From Antrodiella citrinella (lineage: Eukaryota; Basidiomycota; Agaricomycetes; Polyporales; Steccherinaceae): 64,000 bases of DNA. The translations under genes and the position numbers were made by a program. Below, one piece after another: positions 11,771 to 22,296 of the stretch. Where the stretch lies: NCBI GenBank assembly GCA_004802725.1, contig SGPM01000025.1, forward strand, positions 62,001 to 126,000. Direction: 5' to 3'. The notes beneath the pieces were generated by a model that saw only the letters and a program-made list of their open reading frames with translations, was not told the origin of the DNA and ran no database searches. Every line of letters starts with the position of its first letter. Position 1 is the stretch's first letter.

Positions 11771-11805
11771 ACGCGTCGCGTCTCAAAACGCGTGGTGTAA
11801 CGCGT
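11771..11805. promoter_or_regulatory. Cluster of three MluI cell-cycle boxes (MCB) upstream of DCC1
   Basis: ACGCGT occurs at 11771-11776, 11788-11793 and 11800-11805, within 35 bases. In yeasts this palindrome is the MCB element bound by MBF (Mbp1-Swi6 family) and drives G1/S genes for DNA replication. The location just upstream of a replication/cohesion gene makes the assignment strong. Binding here is inferred, not shown. Confidence 0.75.
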
Positions 11806-12551
11806 CAGTCACGCAAGCGTACTAGCCATACATTGCACTAGTAGTAAGTACAACCGAGGATTAAGTCTACAGTCATCATCATCGCCTTCAAGTAGGTCCC
11901 CTTCCAAACAAAACCTACGACTCCGAGGACGCCGCCGAAAAGTTGAACCTACTAGTGTGATTAAATTTGCTATTGATTGCAACGATGCAGGTACATTTTG
12001 GGCACCGAGTCACGACTCGCGAGCGAATCAAGTCACAATCAAATGCCAAATTTTTACCGTCCAAGGCTGGCATGAAGTGCTGCTAAAGGGATTATAGCTG
12101 CCGAAAATTTCACAAAACCCTCGGCTCAGTTGCCGCAGGATCACTGTGTGCCAGTGCTGGATGTGATAATAGACGAGGACTGGTGTTTTCATACATCCTC
12201 GAGGTGATATCCGCCTCTCGAACTTTCGGTTTTTGATACCCTAAATGTATGTGTCTCCAAACTGAAGGCTCATTTTCGCCTTGAATTCAAAAGAGAGTTA
12301 GAGCATTTCTACTAGTAGTAGGACGCAGCGTGTCCCACTGGCAGCATTCAATATCCAACATTCAGGCGTGATGATTTTTTGACCGGGCGTAATACAGTGT
12401 TTGCGTACACATACATTAATTCTTCTGCGCATACACCCCTACCTGAGGACTTGAGACGATGGAGAGAAACATGCATAGAGGATTAGAGCGGAAAGTTCAG
12501 AGAGCTCATCTATACAAAAAATCACCGCTACTAGCTTATTCAAGAAATACA
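11806..12551. other. Intergenic, no gene seen
   Basis: About 750 bases without a supported exon. AT-richer than the genes around it. It contains several scattered copies of an ACTAGTAGTAR-type string (for example near 11837 and 12310) which may be simple-sequence drift. Confidence 0.4.
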
Positions 12552-14506
12552 TCACTCCTTTGCCACTATGACTTCAGGCCAAACTTCCTCCGCCCAGTCA
12601 ATGCATTCCCTCAGCCTCCTCACCACCTGAGTGACAGCAGCAGCGATAACAGGATCTTCAAACCCTTTCACCACCATCGGAGCTTCTGGCTGTTTCGGAG
12701 GGGGGGCGCGAGCATATATATCCAGGAGACCGCCTCCAAAGAGTGGCCTGGTGCCCACTCGTGGTCCTCTGCCGCTATGAAGTGCGGGGACAGTCTGCGC
12801 TGGCGGAGGTACCGTCGACAGAGGCGCGACAAGCCGCTCTGCGACGGCTTGCAAGAGTCGGCGTTGGAGCAGTTGGTAGACCGGGTCAGTGGGCTGGAGC
12901 GTGCGATCGACGGCTTCGCGCAGTCGTTTCTCTTCGTCCTCCTGTACGGTACTGGGGCTGATGTGCCGGCGCACGCGAACGATCTCGTCGGCGAGGTTGA
13001 TGAGCTTGGTTTCCCCAGACCCCTGATCGATCTCTTCGCTAAGGAAAGTCCAGACACGTTGCATGAAGTCTTCTGCTGGCGATGGCATCTCTGGCTTGGA
13101 TGTCTGGGGATGAGGGGGCAGACGAACGAGAGATCGGAGGGTGGCGGCGATCACCGACGCTTGGAGGTAGTTCTGTATGTTGAGTAGTGTGGGGGACAGG
13201 AGGAAAAGGGATGGGGGGAGTTCGTTCAAGGGGACTGCTCTGGTCGATCCTTCGGTCGCAGACGGTGTAACGAGGATGTTGCAAGTCACTGTGACATTCT
13301 GTCCCAGCGATTGTATGAGCCGAAGGACCCATCTACGGCGTGGAGGTGGAGGAAGTTGGACTATCGAGGAGGTCTCGTTCAACGTGGCCATCCATTTTAT
13401 CCAGATACCGGAAATTTCATCCGATCCCCACAGGCTGATCACAAGCTCATGTTCACGCGTCTGAGCTAGACCGCGGATAATCTCATGCAGCTGTGCTTCA
13501 TCCATATTGCCCATGACGAATTGGGATAAATCTTCCTTCATCGTCTCCGCAACTTTCAGGGTATCTCGTACAGTCTCGATGACTATTCGTGGCAGCTCGT
13601 TCATCGGCGGATCTTCGAGTTTCTCCAGGACGGCGTCGATGATCGGATCGCGAACGGGGGCACAACGTTCCTTGAGGCTGGCAAGAATCTCACGGAGATG
13701 AGTGATTGCAGAGCGCAGGGGTGAAGATGTAGGAGAAAGAGGGGACGAGAGCATGACTAGAACAGCGTGGCCATGCGGGAGAAGGGATGCTAGAACGATA
13801 TGAAGATCTTCGTATAAACGTTTCAAACGCGGTATCTGAACCGAGGGCGTCGGTGACGAGAGGGCTTCAGAGGCCTGACAGACAAAATGCATGAGTTTGT
13901 GTCGCACGGTGACAGATAGAACCCTGAAGAACTTGCCTCATCCCAGAATGCTTTGTGAACAAAATCACCGACCCGGGTTGTGAGCGCAGATTCATCGTCA
14001 TGAGGAGTCAGAGTGCCTGGCTGTGACATGACTGAAAGTAGCGATTTCCCTGGAGGAAGGATCTTCTCCGCGTCCGTTGCCACAACGTAAAGAAAATATG
14101 TTTGCTCCAGCACTTGGAGTAGTTCCGAGGGGAGCCAGGTGGTCATTGATAGAGGTCGCAATAAAGGCGATGACACGAGTACATCGCTCATAGGATGTAC
14201 TACCGTACTGCCACCTTGCGGAGACGACGAATTCAAATGAGGACCGGTTGATTTGGGCGCGGTTTCGATAGGGATAGCGGATGATTCAGCTTGTGTTTGG
14301 GTCAACAAGCCGTCAGTTTCCGCATTCTTCTCCCACAAGCCTTTAGCCTCAAGTATATTGTATGCTCGCCGTATGATACTCCACAATTGGGAGTGTTGTC
14401 CTGGGGAATTTCGTGACTCAAGGAGACGAGCGTGCAAGTCCCGAGCGATTGGATCTTCAGGATCCTGTGCAAGAAGATCCTGTAGCCCCCGTATTACATG
14501 ATCCAT
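12552..14506 (-). CDS. Tcp11 / SOK1-family protein
   Basis: Resembles the T-complex 11 family (yeast Sok1), implicated in cAMP/PKA-linked signalling. The recognisable core runs from VGDFVHKAFWDE through a helical stretch to LKERCAPVRDPIID, matching the family CAPVRD signature, then a segment like the family LMKLDMANF region (AETMKEDLSQFV). A Pro-rich low-complexity region lies near the C-terminus (12700-12800). The stop is at 12552. One intron (13875-13936) must be read as GC-AG: donor GCAAGT, acceptor CAG; it joins in phase. The start at ATG 14506 (MDHVIRGLQDLL) is the first safe methionine. Upstream sequence to about 14663 looks partly coding (MRSGPMGVNSLSYY) but I could not join it in phase, so the N-terminus may be longer. 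Confidence 0.72.
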
Positions 14507-14663
14507 GTATGAAGACGAACAATGTTCACAGTATAGTAGCAGATCTCTGTGGGCTGACGCGTTAGTTTTATCGCTCACCAACTTGACAAAGTGCTGTGAA
14601 CAACTTGCCGATTTCGTCACGGTAGTAAGAAAGACTATTAACGCCCATCGGGCCTGATCGCAT

Positions 14664-15621
14664 AAGCACTTTGTTTACCGACGCCTGACTCTGAGGCCTG
14701 AGTTTGAACGCTCTTTGAAATTTTGAATTACTGCACTTCCGTCCGAAGGCGAAACCTCTAGAATCCTGCAGTTCTTAACGAACCTTCTTGACATTGCGTC
14801 TACGGTCTCAGACGGAGACCTTGTTGAATTCCTCGGTCGTCAGATCTTCCAAGAGGCTCCCCTGACTCTTGGCAAGTATCACTGGCACGAATGCCAACGA
14901 AACACAAATGCTGCGAGCTCACATTCATGGAGGTATGATATACGCATCTGTGCATCCGAGCGAACATTTTTCCTGAAGCGTCATGCAGTATCTAGATCAC
15001 TAGGTGGCCGTGTACATGTCATCGTATCCCCATGATTGCCGTCACCAAGCGCTTGAAACCTTTGAGTGTCCTTCAATTTGGGACCAACATTGGCGGCACA
15101 TCTCTTGTTTCAAGACCTCTGATCCGCTTTACTTCAACGCCATAGGTTTCCTAATCCCATTATGAAGTCGGAGAGCAAATAACAATCGGTCATATTGACT
15201 TTTCTTGCGACGCGTAGAGTTCATCGTTGGGACGGCTATCACGGTCACATTGGAATACCACCCTCCGAAGAAGACGCAGATCGGAATACACGTGCACGCG
15301 AATCCACGGCTATGGCGGGATTGTTCATGTTGGTTTCACACTGAATCACAGCCAACGACAGTTCGATGCCGAGTAGTGACGGAGTCGGTAAGTACCAGTA
15401 TTGTTGGTCTGCATATGCATATGTTCTTCTCAAACTAGTATAGGCTATCAGTCACACTGCTAATACAGGATTGGTCGATTATGTGATCTTTCCTTGGCAA
15501 ACAAGCAGCGTCGATAGATATAAAAGGTGAGCCCCTCACCGATGTATTCATACCAGATCGACTGACTCCTTTAATCACCGACCCTCTCGTACAAACCAAA
15601 TCCGAACATTTGAATTCCATC
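14664..15621. other. Intergenic with coding-like fragments, plus strand
   Basis: No intact gene. On the plus strand 14770-14932 reads openly (FLTNLLDIASTVSDGDLVEF onward, ending GKYHWHECQRN) and ends at a good donor GTATGA. A stretch at 15085-15170 (LQFGTNIGGTSLVS) also looks protein-like. I could not connect them without stops and do not recognise a family, so they may be a decayed gene or an unannotated multi-exon gene. Confidence 0.3.
15519..15526 (+). promoter_or_regulatory. TATA box of the aldo-keto reductase gene
   Basis: TATAAAAG about 100 bases upstream of the ATG at 15622, on the coding strand, in an otherwise non-coding interval. Position fits a fungal core promoter. Confidence 0.45.
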
Positions 15622-16976
15622 ATGTCTGTACCTCAGCTCCCCACTCGTAATATTGGCAACAACCAAGTCTCAGCCATTGGCTGGGGTGCGATGGGTCTGT
15701 CTGCCTTCTACACCGCACCGGCACCCGACGAGGAAAGATTCAAGGTGCGCCACAGTCTAAGACGCAACGACTTGGTTTGCTGACTCTCCTATTTCTAGTT
15801 GCTGGATGCCGTATACGAACAGGGCTGTACCTTCTGGGATAGTGCCGACGTCTACGGCGACAGCGAAGACCTCATTGGTGCATGGTAGCTACCTTTCCTA
15901 TGCCATTGCGTCGTTGATGCTAATGACTGGCTGCGGCAGGTTCAAGCGTACAGGAAAGCGTTCGGAAATTTTCCTGGCTACTAAGTTTGGCCTTGTTATG
16001 GAGCACGACCGATTAGTTAATGGCACCCCCGAATACGCTCGCGAGAGTATTGCAAAGAGTTTGAAACGACTCGGTGTCGATCAGATTGACCTATACTATT
16101 TGCATAGGTAAGCATCCGCGCTTCCACCCGATCCAAATCAAATTGCTCAAGAGTTTTGGCAATGTTACAGGCCCGATCCATTGGTGCCCATCGAAAAGAC
16201 CATTTCTGCAATGGCAGAGGCTGTCAAGTGAGTCAATTTGTCAAAATTACTTGTCGCCGTATTCACGTGCTCTCGCAGGGAAGGGATCAGATACCTCGGC
16301 CTTTCAGAGTGCTCCGCATCCACGCTCCGCCGCGCTCACGCAGTCCACCCGATTACTGCTCTCCAGGTTGAGTACTCCCCCTTCACGCTCGACATCGAGG
16401 ACGAGCAGATCGCCCTGCTGAAGACGGCTAAAGAGCTCGGTATCACTGTGGTCGCGTATGCGCCTCTTGGCCGCGGTCTTCTCACAGGACAATACGTACG
16501 CAATCCAGGCTCGCCTCTGACTTTCTCTGCTTACATTTTTCTCCGCGTGATTTATAGAAAGGTCCTGAAGACTTTGAGGACAATGATTTCAGGCGTCACA
16601 TTGCTCGCTACTCCAAGGAGAACTTCCCGAACATCCTGAAGCTCGCGTCGGGATTGAAGAAAGTCGGAGAGAAGCACAACGCCACGGCCGGTCAAGTTTC
16701 CATCGCATGGTTGCTGGCGCAAGGTGATAACATCATCCCCATACCGGGCACTAGCCGTGTCAAGGTCCGTATCCCAGTCTTTGACCATCGAAGCCTTTTG
16801 AGCTTACGAACGGACTCTAGTATCTTACCGAAAACCTTGGCGCGATCGATGTCAAGCTAACCGTAGACGATATCGTCGAGGTGCGCAAGATCGCCGAGGA
16901 GGCTGACACGAGTCATGGCGATAGATACCCTCCTGACTTCATGGAAGTTCACTTTGCGGATACTCCTGCTCTCTAA
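15622..16976 (+). CDS. Aldo-keto reductase
   Basis: NADPH-dependent oxidoreductase with a TIM-barrel AKR fold, closest in look to the fungal/plant AKR13 group (often annotated as pyridoxal reductase or auxin-induced protein-like). The start is [20 protein letters not shown] at 15622. The catalytic tetrad is visible as Asp and Tyr in [11 protein letters not shown], Lys in LATKFG and His in LYYLHR. The C-terminal cofactor motif [10 protein letters not shown] precedes an intron and YLTENLGA. Seven or so introns join in phase to TAA at 16974-16976. A decayed tandem copy lies about 620 bases downstream. Substrate is not predictable from this sequence. Confidence 0.88.
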
Positions 16977-17074
16977 ACTGGTCTTGACCTGTTCGGTGGT
17001 GAGCATGTAACAATACATCTGCGTCAGAAGACATGTTCAGGACAATGTGCTAAGATGTGTAAAGTACAGTGAAT

Positions 17075-17464
17075 TCAAAGTGTTTCGAGTCTATGCTCCA
17101 CGCAACCATCGATCGGCTGAGTCGAGTCGCAATCTTTCTTTCTAAATCTCATCTTCAAATTCAACTTCAAGAAACGTTGCAACCTTACCTGGACACAGTT
17201 TGTTTGCCACTGTAACTCGTAAACGGCCACAACGGTAACGGGCTCGGGCTCATTGCCGGAGATAGCCTTCAAATATTCGGCCATTGCGGGATGATAAATC
17301 GACACTTTCGAAGGCACGTGATGTGGACGCTGGAAGATCGCAGAGGACGCGGGCATCTTAGAGAACGGTCTCATTGCCGGTAATTTATTGCGTTCCTCTC
17401 GCTCGTTGAAGTTCACATCGATGCATCCTCGTACTGGGTCAGTTGCAGTCATGTTCCTTCCCAT
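17075..17464 (-). CDS. Small hypothetical protein
   Basis: An open frame of 129 codons (MGRNMTATDPVRGCIDV onward) lies between the aldo-keto reductase and its decayed copy. An in-frame 51-nt stretch with GTAAGG...AAAG ends near the C-terminus could be an intron, giving 112 residues. No signal peptide, membrane span or family motif is recognisable. It could be a real lineage-specific gene or a chance frame; the clean length and position on the opposite strand give it modest support. Confidence 0.3.
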   Translation of the reverse strand: MGRNMTATDPVRGCIDVNFNEREERNKLPAMRPFSKMPASSAIFQRPHHVPSKVSIYHPAMAEYLKAISGNEPEPVTVVAVYELQWQTNCVQVRLQRFLKLNLKMRFRKKDCDSTQPIDGCVEHRLETL

Positions 17465-17597
17465 AAACCCAGGTCAGTGTAGTTCTACGAGACGGCAGGT
17501 CTTTATACCAACTCGCTGATCTACGAACAATTCTAGACACCGTCTACTACAGTACTACTTGAATGATATACCACTAGCACTACTATATCCCTGCAAG

Positions 17598-18078
17598 AAT
17601 GTATCCTCAATTCCCCACACGCAAGATTGACAACATTCAGATCCCAGCCATTGGCTGGGGCGCGATGGGTCTGTCTGCCTTCTACTTTTTAGTAGCTGCA
17701 CCCGATGAGGAACGATTCAAGGTATGCACCATTACAATCTACTTTGAACGAGCCTTTGCTCATTGACCCTCCGATCTCTAGTTAACAGATGCTGTGTACG
17801 AGCAGGGCTGTACCTTCTGGGATACCGCTGACATGTACGGCGACAGCGAAGACCTTCTTGGGGCCTGGTGACTAGCTCTGTTGTGCTGTTGCTTTGGTGT
17901 GCTGATAATTATTGGACGTAGGTTCGAACGCACTGGAAAGCGTTCGGAGATTTCCTGGCCTCAAAGTTTGGTGTCAGCCGAGGGCCCTCCGACCGCACCA
18001 TCAATGGCACTCCCGAATATACTCGTGAGGGTATAGACAGAAACTTGAAGCCCAAATCGATCTATACTACTTACACAG
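17598..18078 (+). pseudogene. Decayed tandem copy of the aldo-keto reductase
   Basis: Begins MYPQFPTRKIDNIQIPAIG, clearly the paralog of the gene at 15622, and keeps the exon 1/exon 2 structure and the active-site WDTADMYGDSE. In exon 3 a T is lost relative to copy 1 (ATTTCC against ATTTTCC, near 17953), shifting the frame before the catalytic Lys. A further short deletion removes the LKRLGVDQ equivalent near 18045. The catalytic His region can be traced to ACTTACACAG at 18078, after which no recognisable C-terminal half remains. The copy should be non-functional. Confidence 0.8.
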
Positions 18079-19817
18079 GTACGCCTCGGACGCCATGTAT
18101 GGCGTTCAATGACCGGAATGTTTCTCCCAAGAGTTGTCTAATGTGGCCTTTACTAGGAAGTTTGTGACCAGTTATTTCAGGCGTCCTACAGGCTCGCGAT
18201 CGACCAACGTATGTTGAACATTGGGGCACTCTGGCATCGGCCATGAGTGACTGATCGGTAAGTACCATTAGGACAACGTATCGCAACATGAAACCCTACA
18301 GGGATTACGGACCTCGAGTTTGTTGCGATCGCCGACACATTGGACAGCATGAGCGATTATAGATAAGTCATAACTTGACTGACTGCGCTGCGCTGTCAGT
18401 GGCATCTACCCTTGCCTCTTTGTTTGTTGGGGACCCGTCTGACACGGCGAAAAGGTAACCTTGCAGCTCCGAGCTCCTCAGGAGATCGTACTAGCGCTAT
18501 ACTGCATTCCTTGAGTCTCACATCCAGGGGACCGGGACCGGGATCGTTGCTGGCAAGCGTCAACTTGACTTGAAGTATATTGAGGCCACCTCTTTCAAGT
18601 TATACTTCAAGTTCTTCGTCCGCCCGAAAAATTTGGCAAGTATAAGATGTCACAAGCATTAAAAACCGAAACCACAGTGGTTGTTCTAACCACGATGGTG
18701 TTGGCGACTCCTTCGTGGCACCAAACGATGAGGGAATTCCGATATGACGGTATGTTGAAAACACTGTCAGGTTACCGGCGGTCCAGGGAACGGCAACTGC
18801 CGATTTATGATCGATCGCGCCAAGCAAGCGCCAAGCCACGACGTCGAACAGTACGACTGCGCATGCCATCATACAGCTGAGCACAGTACGAAGTTCTCCA
18901 GAGTTCTCCTACCAGATTGTTTGGTCGAATGAAAATTTCTACAGACCGCGACCTCGGTTACTGTTTATGACCAGGGCCGCAAGACCAGGTAACACCGCTC
19001 GACCGATCGCCGAGAGATCACGCCTCAGTGATCTGGCTCTCTACCAGCCTCTTCTGCCGGCTCAGGCCAGTCAATTGCAGGCGCAGATTCAGGATTCAAG
19101 AAGTAACAACATATTCACGAAGAACGCCGATCTCAATCGGAGAAGAGAACGCACCAAGCGCACTGTTGATTGGTACCCATGCGGCCTGTAGGGTTTGTCG
19201 GAATCACCGTGGCGTGCGAGCGGCATAAGCCGCCAGACCCTTGTCCGAAGTTGGTCATAGTTTTCCAGGAAGTTCACTTTCAACGTTCCTTCCCGTGAAA
19301 TTGATCTCTTCCTGTGCCTCTTCTGATTGAGAGTAAGCAATGACGAACTTTACCCTGCGCGGTAAATTGCCGTGGCCGATATTTATTTAGTCTCGTGCCA
19401 TCGAATGTCATATCGGTATGCGAATGTCTCCTCAGCCAGCTTCTGTGAACAAGATCGTGACATTGTTGACCACGGACGCAGTGTCATATAATTTTAACTC
19501 GGGGACGAATATCCTCGAACATCTCGCCTACGATCTGCTTCGACTACTTGAGGTGTAAGCATCCTGGAATAGACATGAAACGCAATCTATTCATTAAGAA
19601 AATCAACCGAAGGTGATGGCTGGCACACATTCGAGAACCATACGTACCGGACAAATGGCCACCCAGTCACCTTCACAATAAACAAATATACAGATCCGCA
19701 CAAGACATCGGGTCAAAGCATAGACTGAAATCTAGCTGATCCGAGTCGCCGTTTGAAATTTATGTGGCCAAGTCTACATGAGGCCTCGCAAGCTTGTATT
19801 TACTTGCAGAAGGGTTG
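18079..19817. other. Long intergenic region, no supported gene
   Basis: About 1.7 kb without a gene I can support. Frames such as the minus-strand one at 18600-18884 and the one at 19089-19340 have no family resemblance. It contains a 12-nt perfect inverted repeat at 18568-18612. The first few hundred bases may be further remnants of the decayed aldo-keto reductase. Confidence 0.35.
18568..18612. repeat. Inverted repeat (12-nt arms)
   Basis: ACTTGAAGTATA at 18568-18579 and its exact reverse complement TATACTTCAAGT at 18601-18612, separated by 21 bases. Could form a hairpin; no terminator or element context identified. Confidence 0.6.
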
Positions 19818-20984
19818 TTAGCGGATACGAGAAGAGGATTTACTCGTGCTGGCTCGGTACGAAGATGACGGAGATGAGGGATGGAGAGGCGACCCAGAAC
19901 GGGACACTTGGGGGTCGTCGTGCATGGCATAATCATGGGAACTATCATCCCGCGGCTCCGGGCGTCGGTGCCCTTCAAATTCTTCGTCACCACCGTCATC
20001 ACTATCCTCTTCGTTGCCGTCAGAGTCCTCGCTGTAGCTTGGAACGCTCGATCGGGAATGAGGCAGGCTGGACCATGTAGGCGGTGTGAGATGAGACGAC
20101 CCGAATGAGTCGTAAAATTGTGGGTAAGGGTGTCGGCATACAGGCGTGCGGTTCGGTCGGTTGTCGTCCTCGGGAGCACGTTGGAGGCGAAGAGGCGGCA
20201 GGGTGTATGTGCTCATGAGGTATGTATCTTTGCGAGATGGGTGCGGCGAGCGTGGGGCAGGAAAAGTGCTGTAGTCGCGTGGATGTGGACGCGACTGCGA
20301 GGGTCTGTCAGGACCACTGGTCATCGCCAGAGTGGAACTCGTAGGAGCATAGGAAGGCACAGTGATTGGCACGGATGACTGCTCAGACGAAGATGACGGT
20401 CGTCTGCTGTCGGCATGGCTAGAGGGGATGGAGGCCGCGTCTGACGCAGAACGATTCCTGCTTCCGAGAATTTCCGTCGGATTGAAGAAGGAGGAAATGG
20501 GGCCAAAAGAAGTCGGGATGTCATGGGACGACGTGGGAGATGGCAGTGACCTAGACATAGCGACTCCACTCGGTGCATTTTCGCTTGTGTGCTGCCTCTC
20601 CGGGGTGGTGAAAGATGGATCCTTGAACGCAACACTCCGAAATCGTGAGAGAGATATCGCCGTCTCGTTCAGGTGGTGCAGTAGTTGTCTGGAGGCATCA
20701 AGCTACCACGTCCATAACCATCAGATCGTCGTGCAGTCTAGCGTGTTGGACAATATACTACATACCACTTCACCGTTCGCGAACGAAGTTTCCCCGCTGG
20801 CTTGACTAAGTTTCCGTCTCAATTCAGAAACTTCCAGTCTGAGGTCTGCGTTTTCGTCTTCCGCACGACGAACACGTTCCTCGAGGTCAGCCAAGTATTT
20901 GGCCTTGCGAGCGCGATAGTCTCGCTGCTGGACAAGGGCTCGAGATGGTGGGATGGTGAGATCCTTTCGTCGTCCTCTCGTCAT
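19818..20984 (-). CDS. bZIP transcription factor
   Basis: Fungal bZIP regulator. Exon 1 (20766-20984) begins MTRGRRKDLTIPPSRALVQQ and holds the basic region (RALVQQRDYRARKAKYL) directly followed by a leucine zipper with heptad spacing (LADLEERV, ENADLRLEV, ELRRKL). The usual basic-region Asn is replaced by Gln, as in a known basidiomycete subgroup. Exon 2 (19818-20702) starts LDASRQLLHHLNET and is Ser/Pro-rich, with an acidic stretch (DSDGNEEDSDDGGDEE) that may be an activation domain. The two exons total 1104 nt, 367 aa. The acceptor at 20703 was chosen because the nearer CAG gives an early stop. The target genes are unknown. Confidence 0.82.
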
Positions 20985-22296
20985 GTTTCCAGTCACCGAG
21001 TCACGAGTAAGATTGGGCAGAAAGTCGTCGCCTGTTAAATAGAAACCACTGTAGTCGGAAGAACAACGCGTGAGTGGTGGGTCTGAGAAGATCTTGACAG
21101 GGATATTGACTACGAACAGGCGCTGTTGTTGTATTGCCACGATGGATATTGAAGGGAGAAAGGGAGGTATAGGAAGTATGACTTGCCCAAGTTCAGTCCT
21201 GCGTTTTGTCCGATCTGTATATTGGGCGCCTTGGAAGAATACACATGATCTGGTGAGAATTTGCGAGATCGAGACACGCAGGGCTAGTAGGTGGGGGGAA
21301 ATGATAGAGTATGGTGCGTGCAGTATATGGGCGCTACGCGACGGCCGAGCATGTGTGCACGGAGACACCGTGCGGGTCGGAGAAACAAGTCACCGCTGCC
21401 TTTCAATATGCAATACCTCACCCTGCCATTAATATTCCAATCTGCTGTCAGTACGAAAACGCGTCTCACTTAAGAAGTGAGATGCCATAGACCCGCTGCC
21501 GAGTAAGGCTGCGTTGGATCGTCAGGCCTGTAAGTCAGAGGCCTGAGCATGAAACACAAGACATGTGCTTCGAACTAGAGACGTAGTCAACCCACCAGAA
21601 TATTCACTCGTTTTTTGTATACCGGGTGCTATCCGAGACCCTGTTCGCGTCTGTTTGCAAGGAAGTGTGTAGTTCAAAAAGGTCCGTAAAAGTTGCAATG
21701 TATGATTCTCATCCCTGACACAGATTGAAAAGTTCAGGGATGGCTTGCAGATAAATAGCATCCGACGCACCTCTGGCCATATTCCGCAGATCACACAGCC
21801 ATGCACACGGCGTGCAGCCGTCGATGTAACCCTAACAGTTGGATAAAAGTCGAATTACTGTTTTTTAAGTCGCTTCGGATTTGCCTTATATGATAACCCC
21901 GGAGGACAAACTTGTCACTATCGACATGCGACTTTTCTCCTGAGGTTTGTTCTCATTTTATGCCGTGCGACTTGATGTGTTTTCGAACGAGCTGAATATT
22001 AATATCACGAACGTTGAGCATGCCCATTGCCGAGCGAAATGACGATTTTGATCTTGGCGACTTGGTATGAGCGTCTATTAACCGACCCGTCGGCCGGCAG
22101 TGTGCGGGCCGGTCAAAACGAACATCGATGCGTTGAGCGCGTTTGTTTTCTTTCTTCCTCCTTCCTCGTTGGTCCTCCCAGTTTCGTTCTCCTCATCACA
22201 TCACTACTCTCACTCTCTTTTACTTCTCATCAAAGTCACCATACAGTCCCTACTCACTGCAACTTCTCACATTCTTTACGACAATCATTTTTCATC
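20985..22296. other. Divergent intergenic region
   Basis: About 1.3 kb between the bZIP gene (minus) and the secreted-protein gene (plus). Probably both promoters. The last 150 bases are CT-rich (TTTCTTTCTTCCTCC and similar), typical of strong fungal promoters just before the start. No supported exon. Confidence 0.45.

Noticed and set aside
11960..12420. ACTAGTAGTAR strings looked like a dispersed repeat
   Set aside because: Copies are few, short and irregularly spaced; no more than simple-sequence similarity.
12459..13187. Plus-strand open frame of 242 codons
   Set aside because: Antisense to the Tcp11-like gene, whose minus-strand reading has family motifs.
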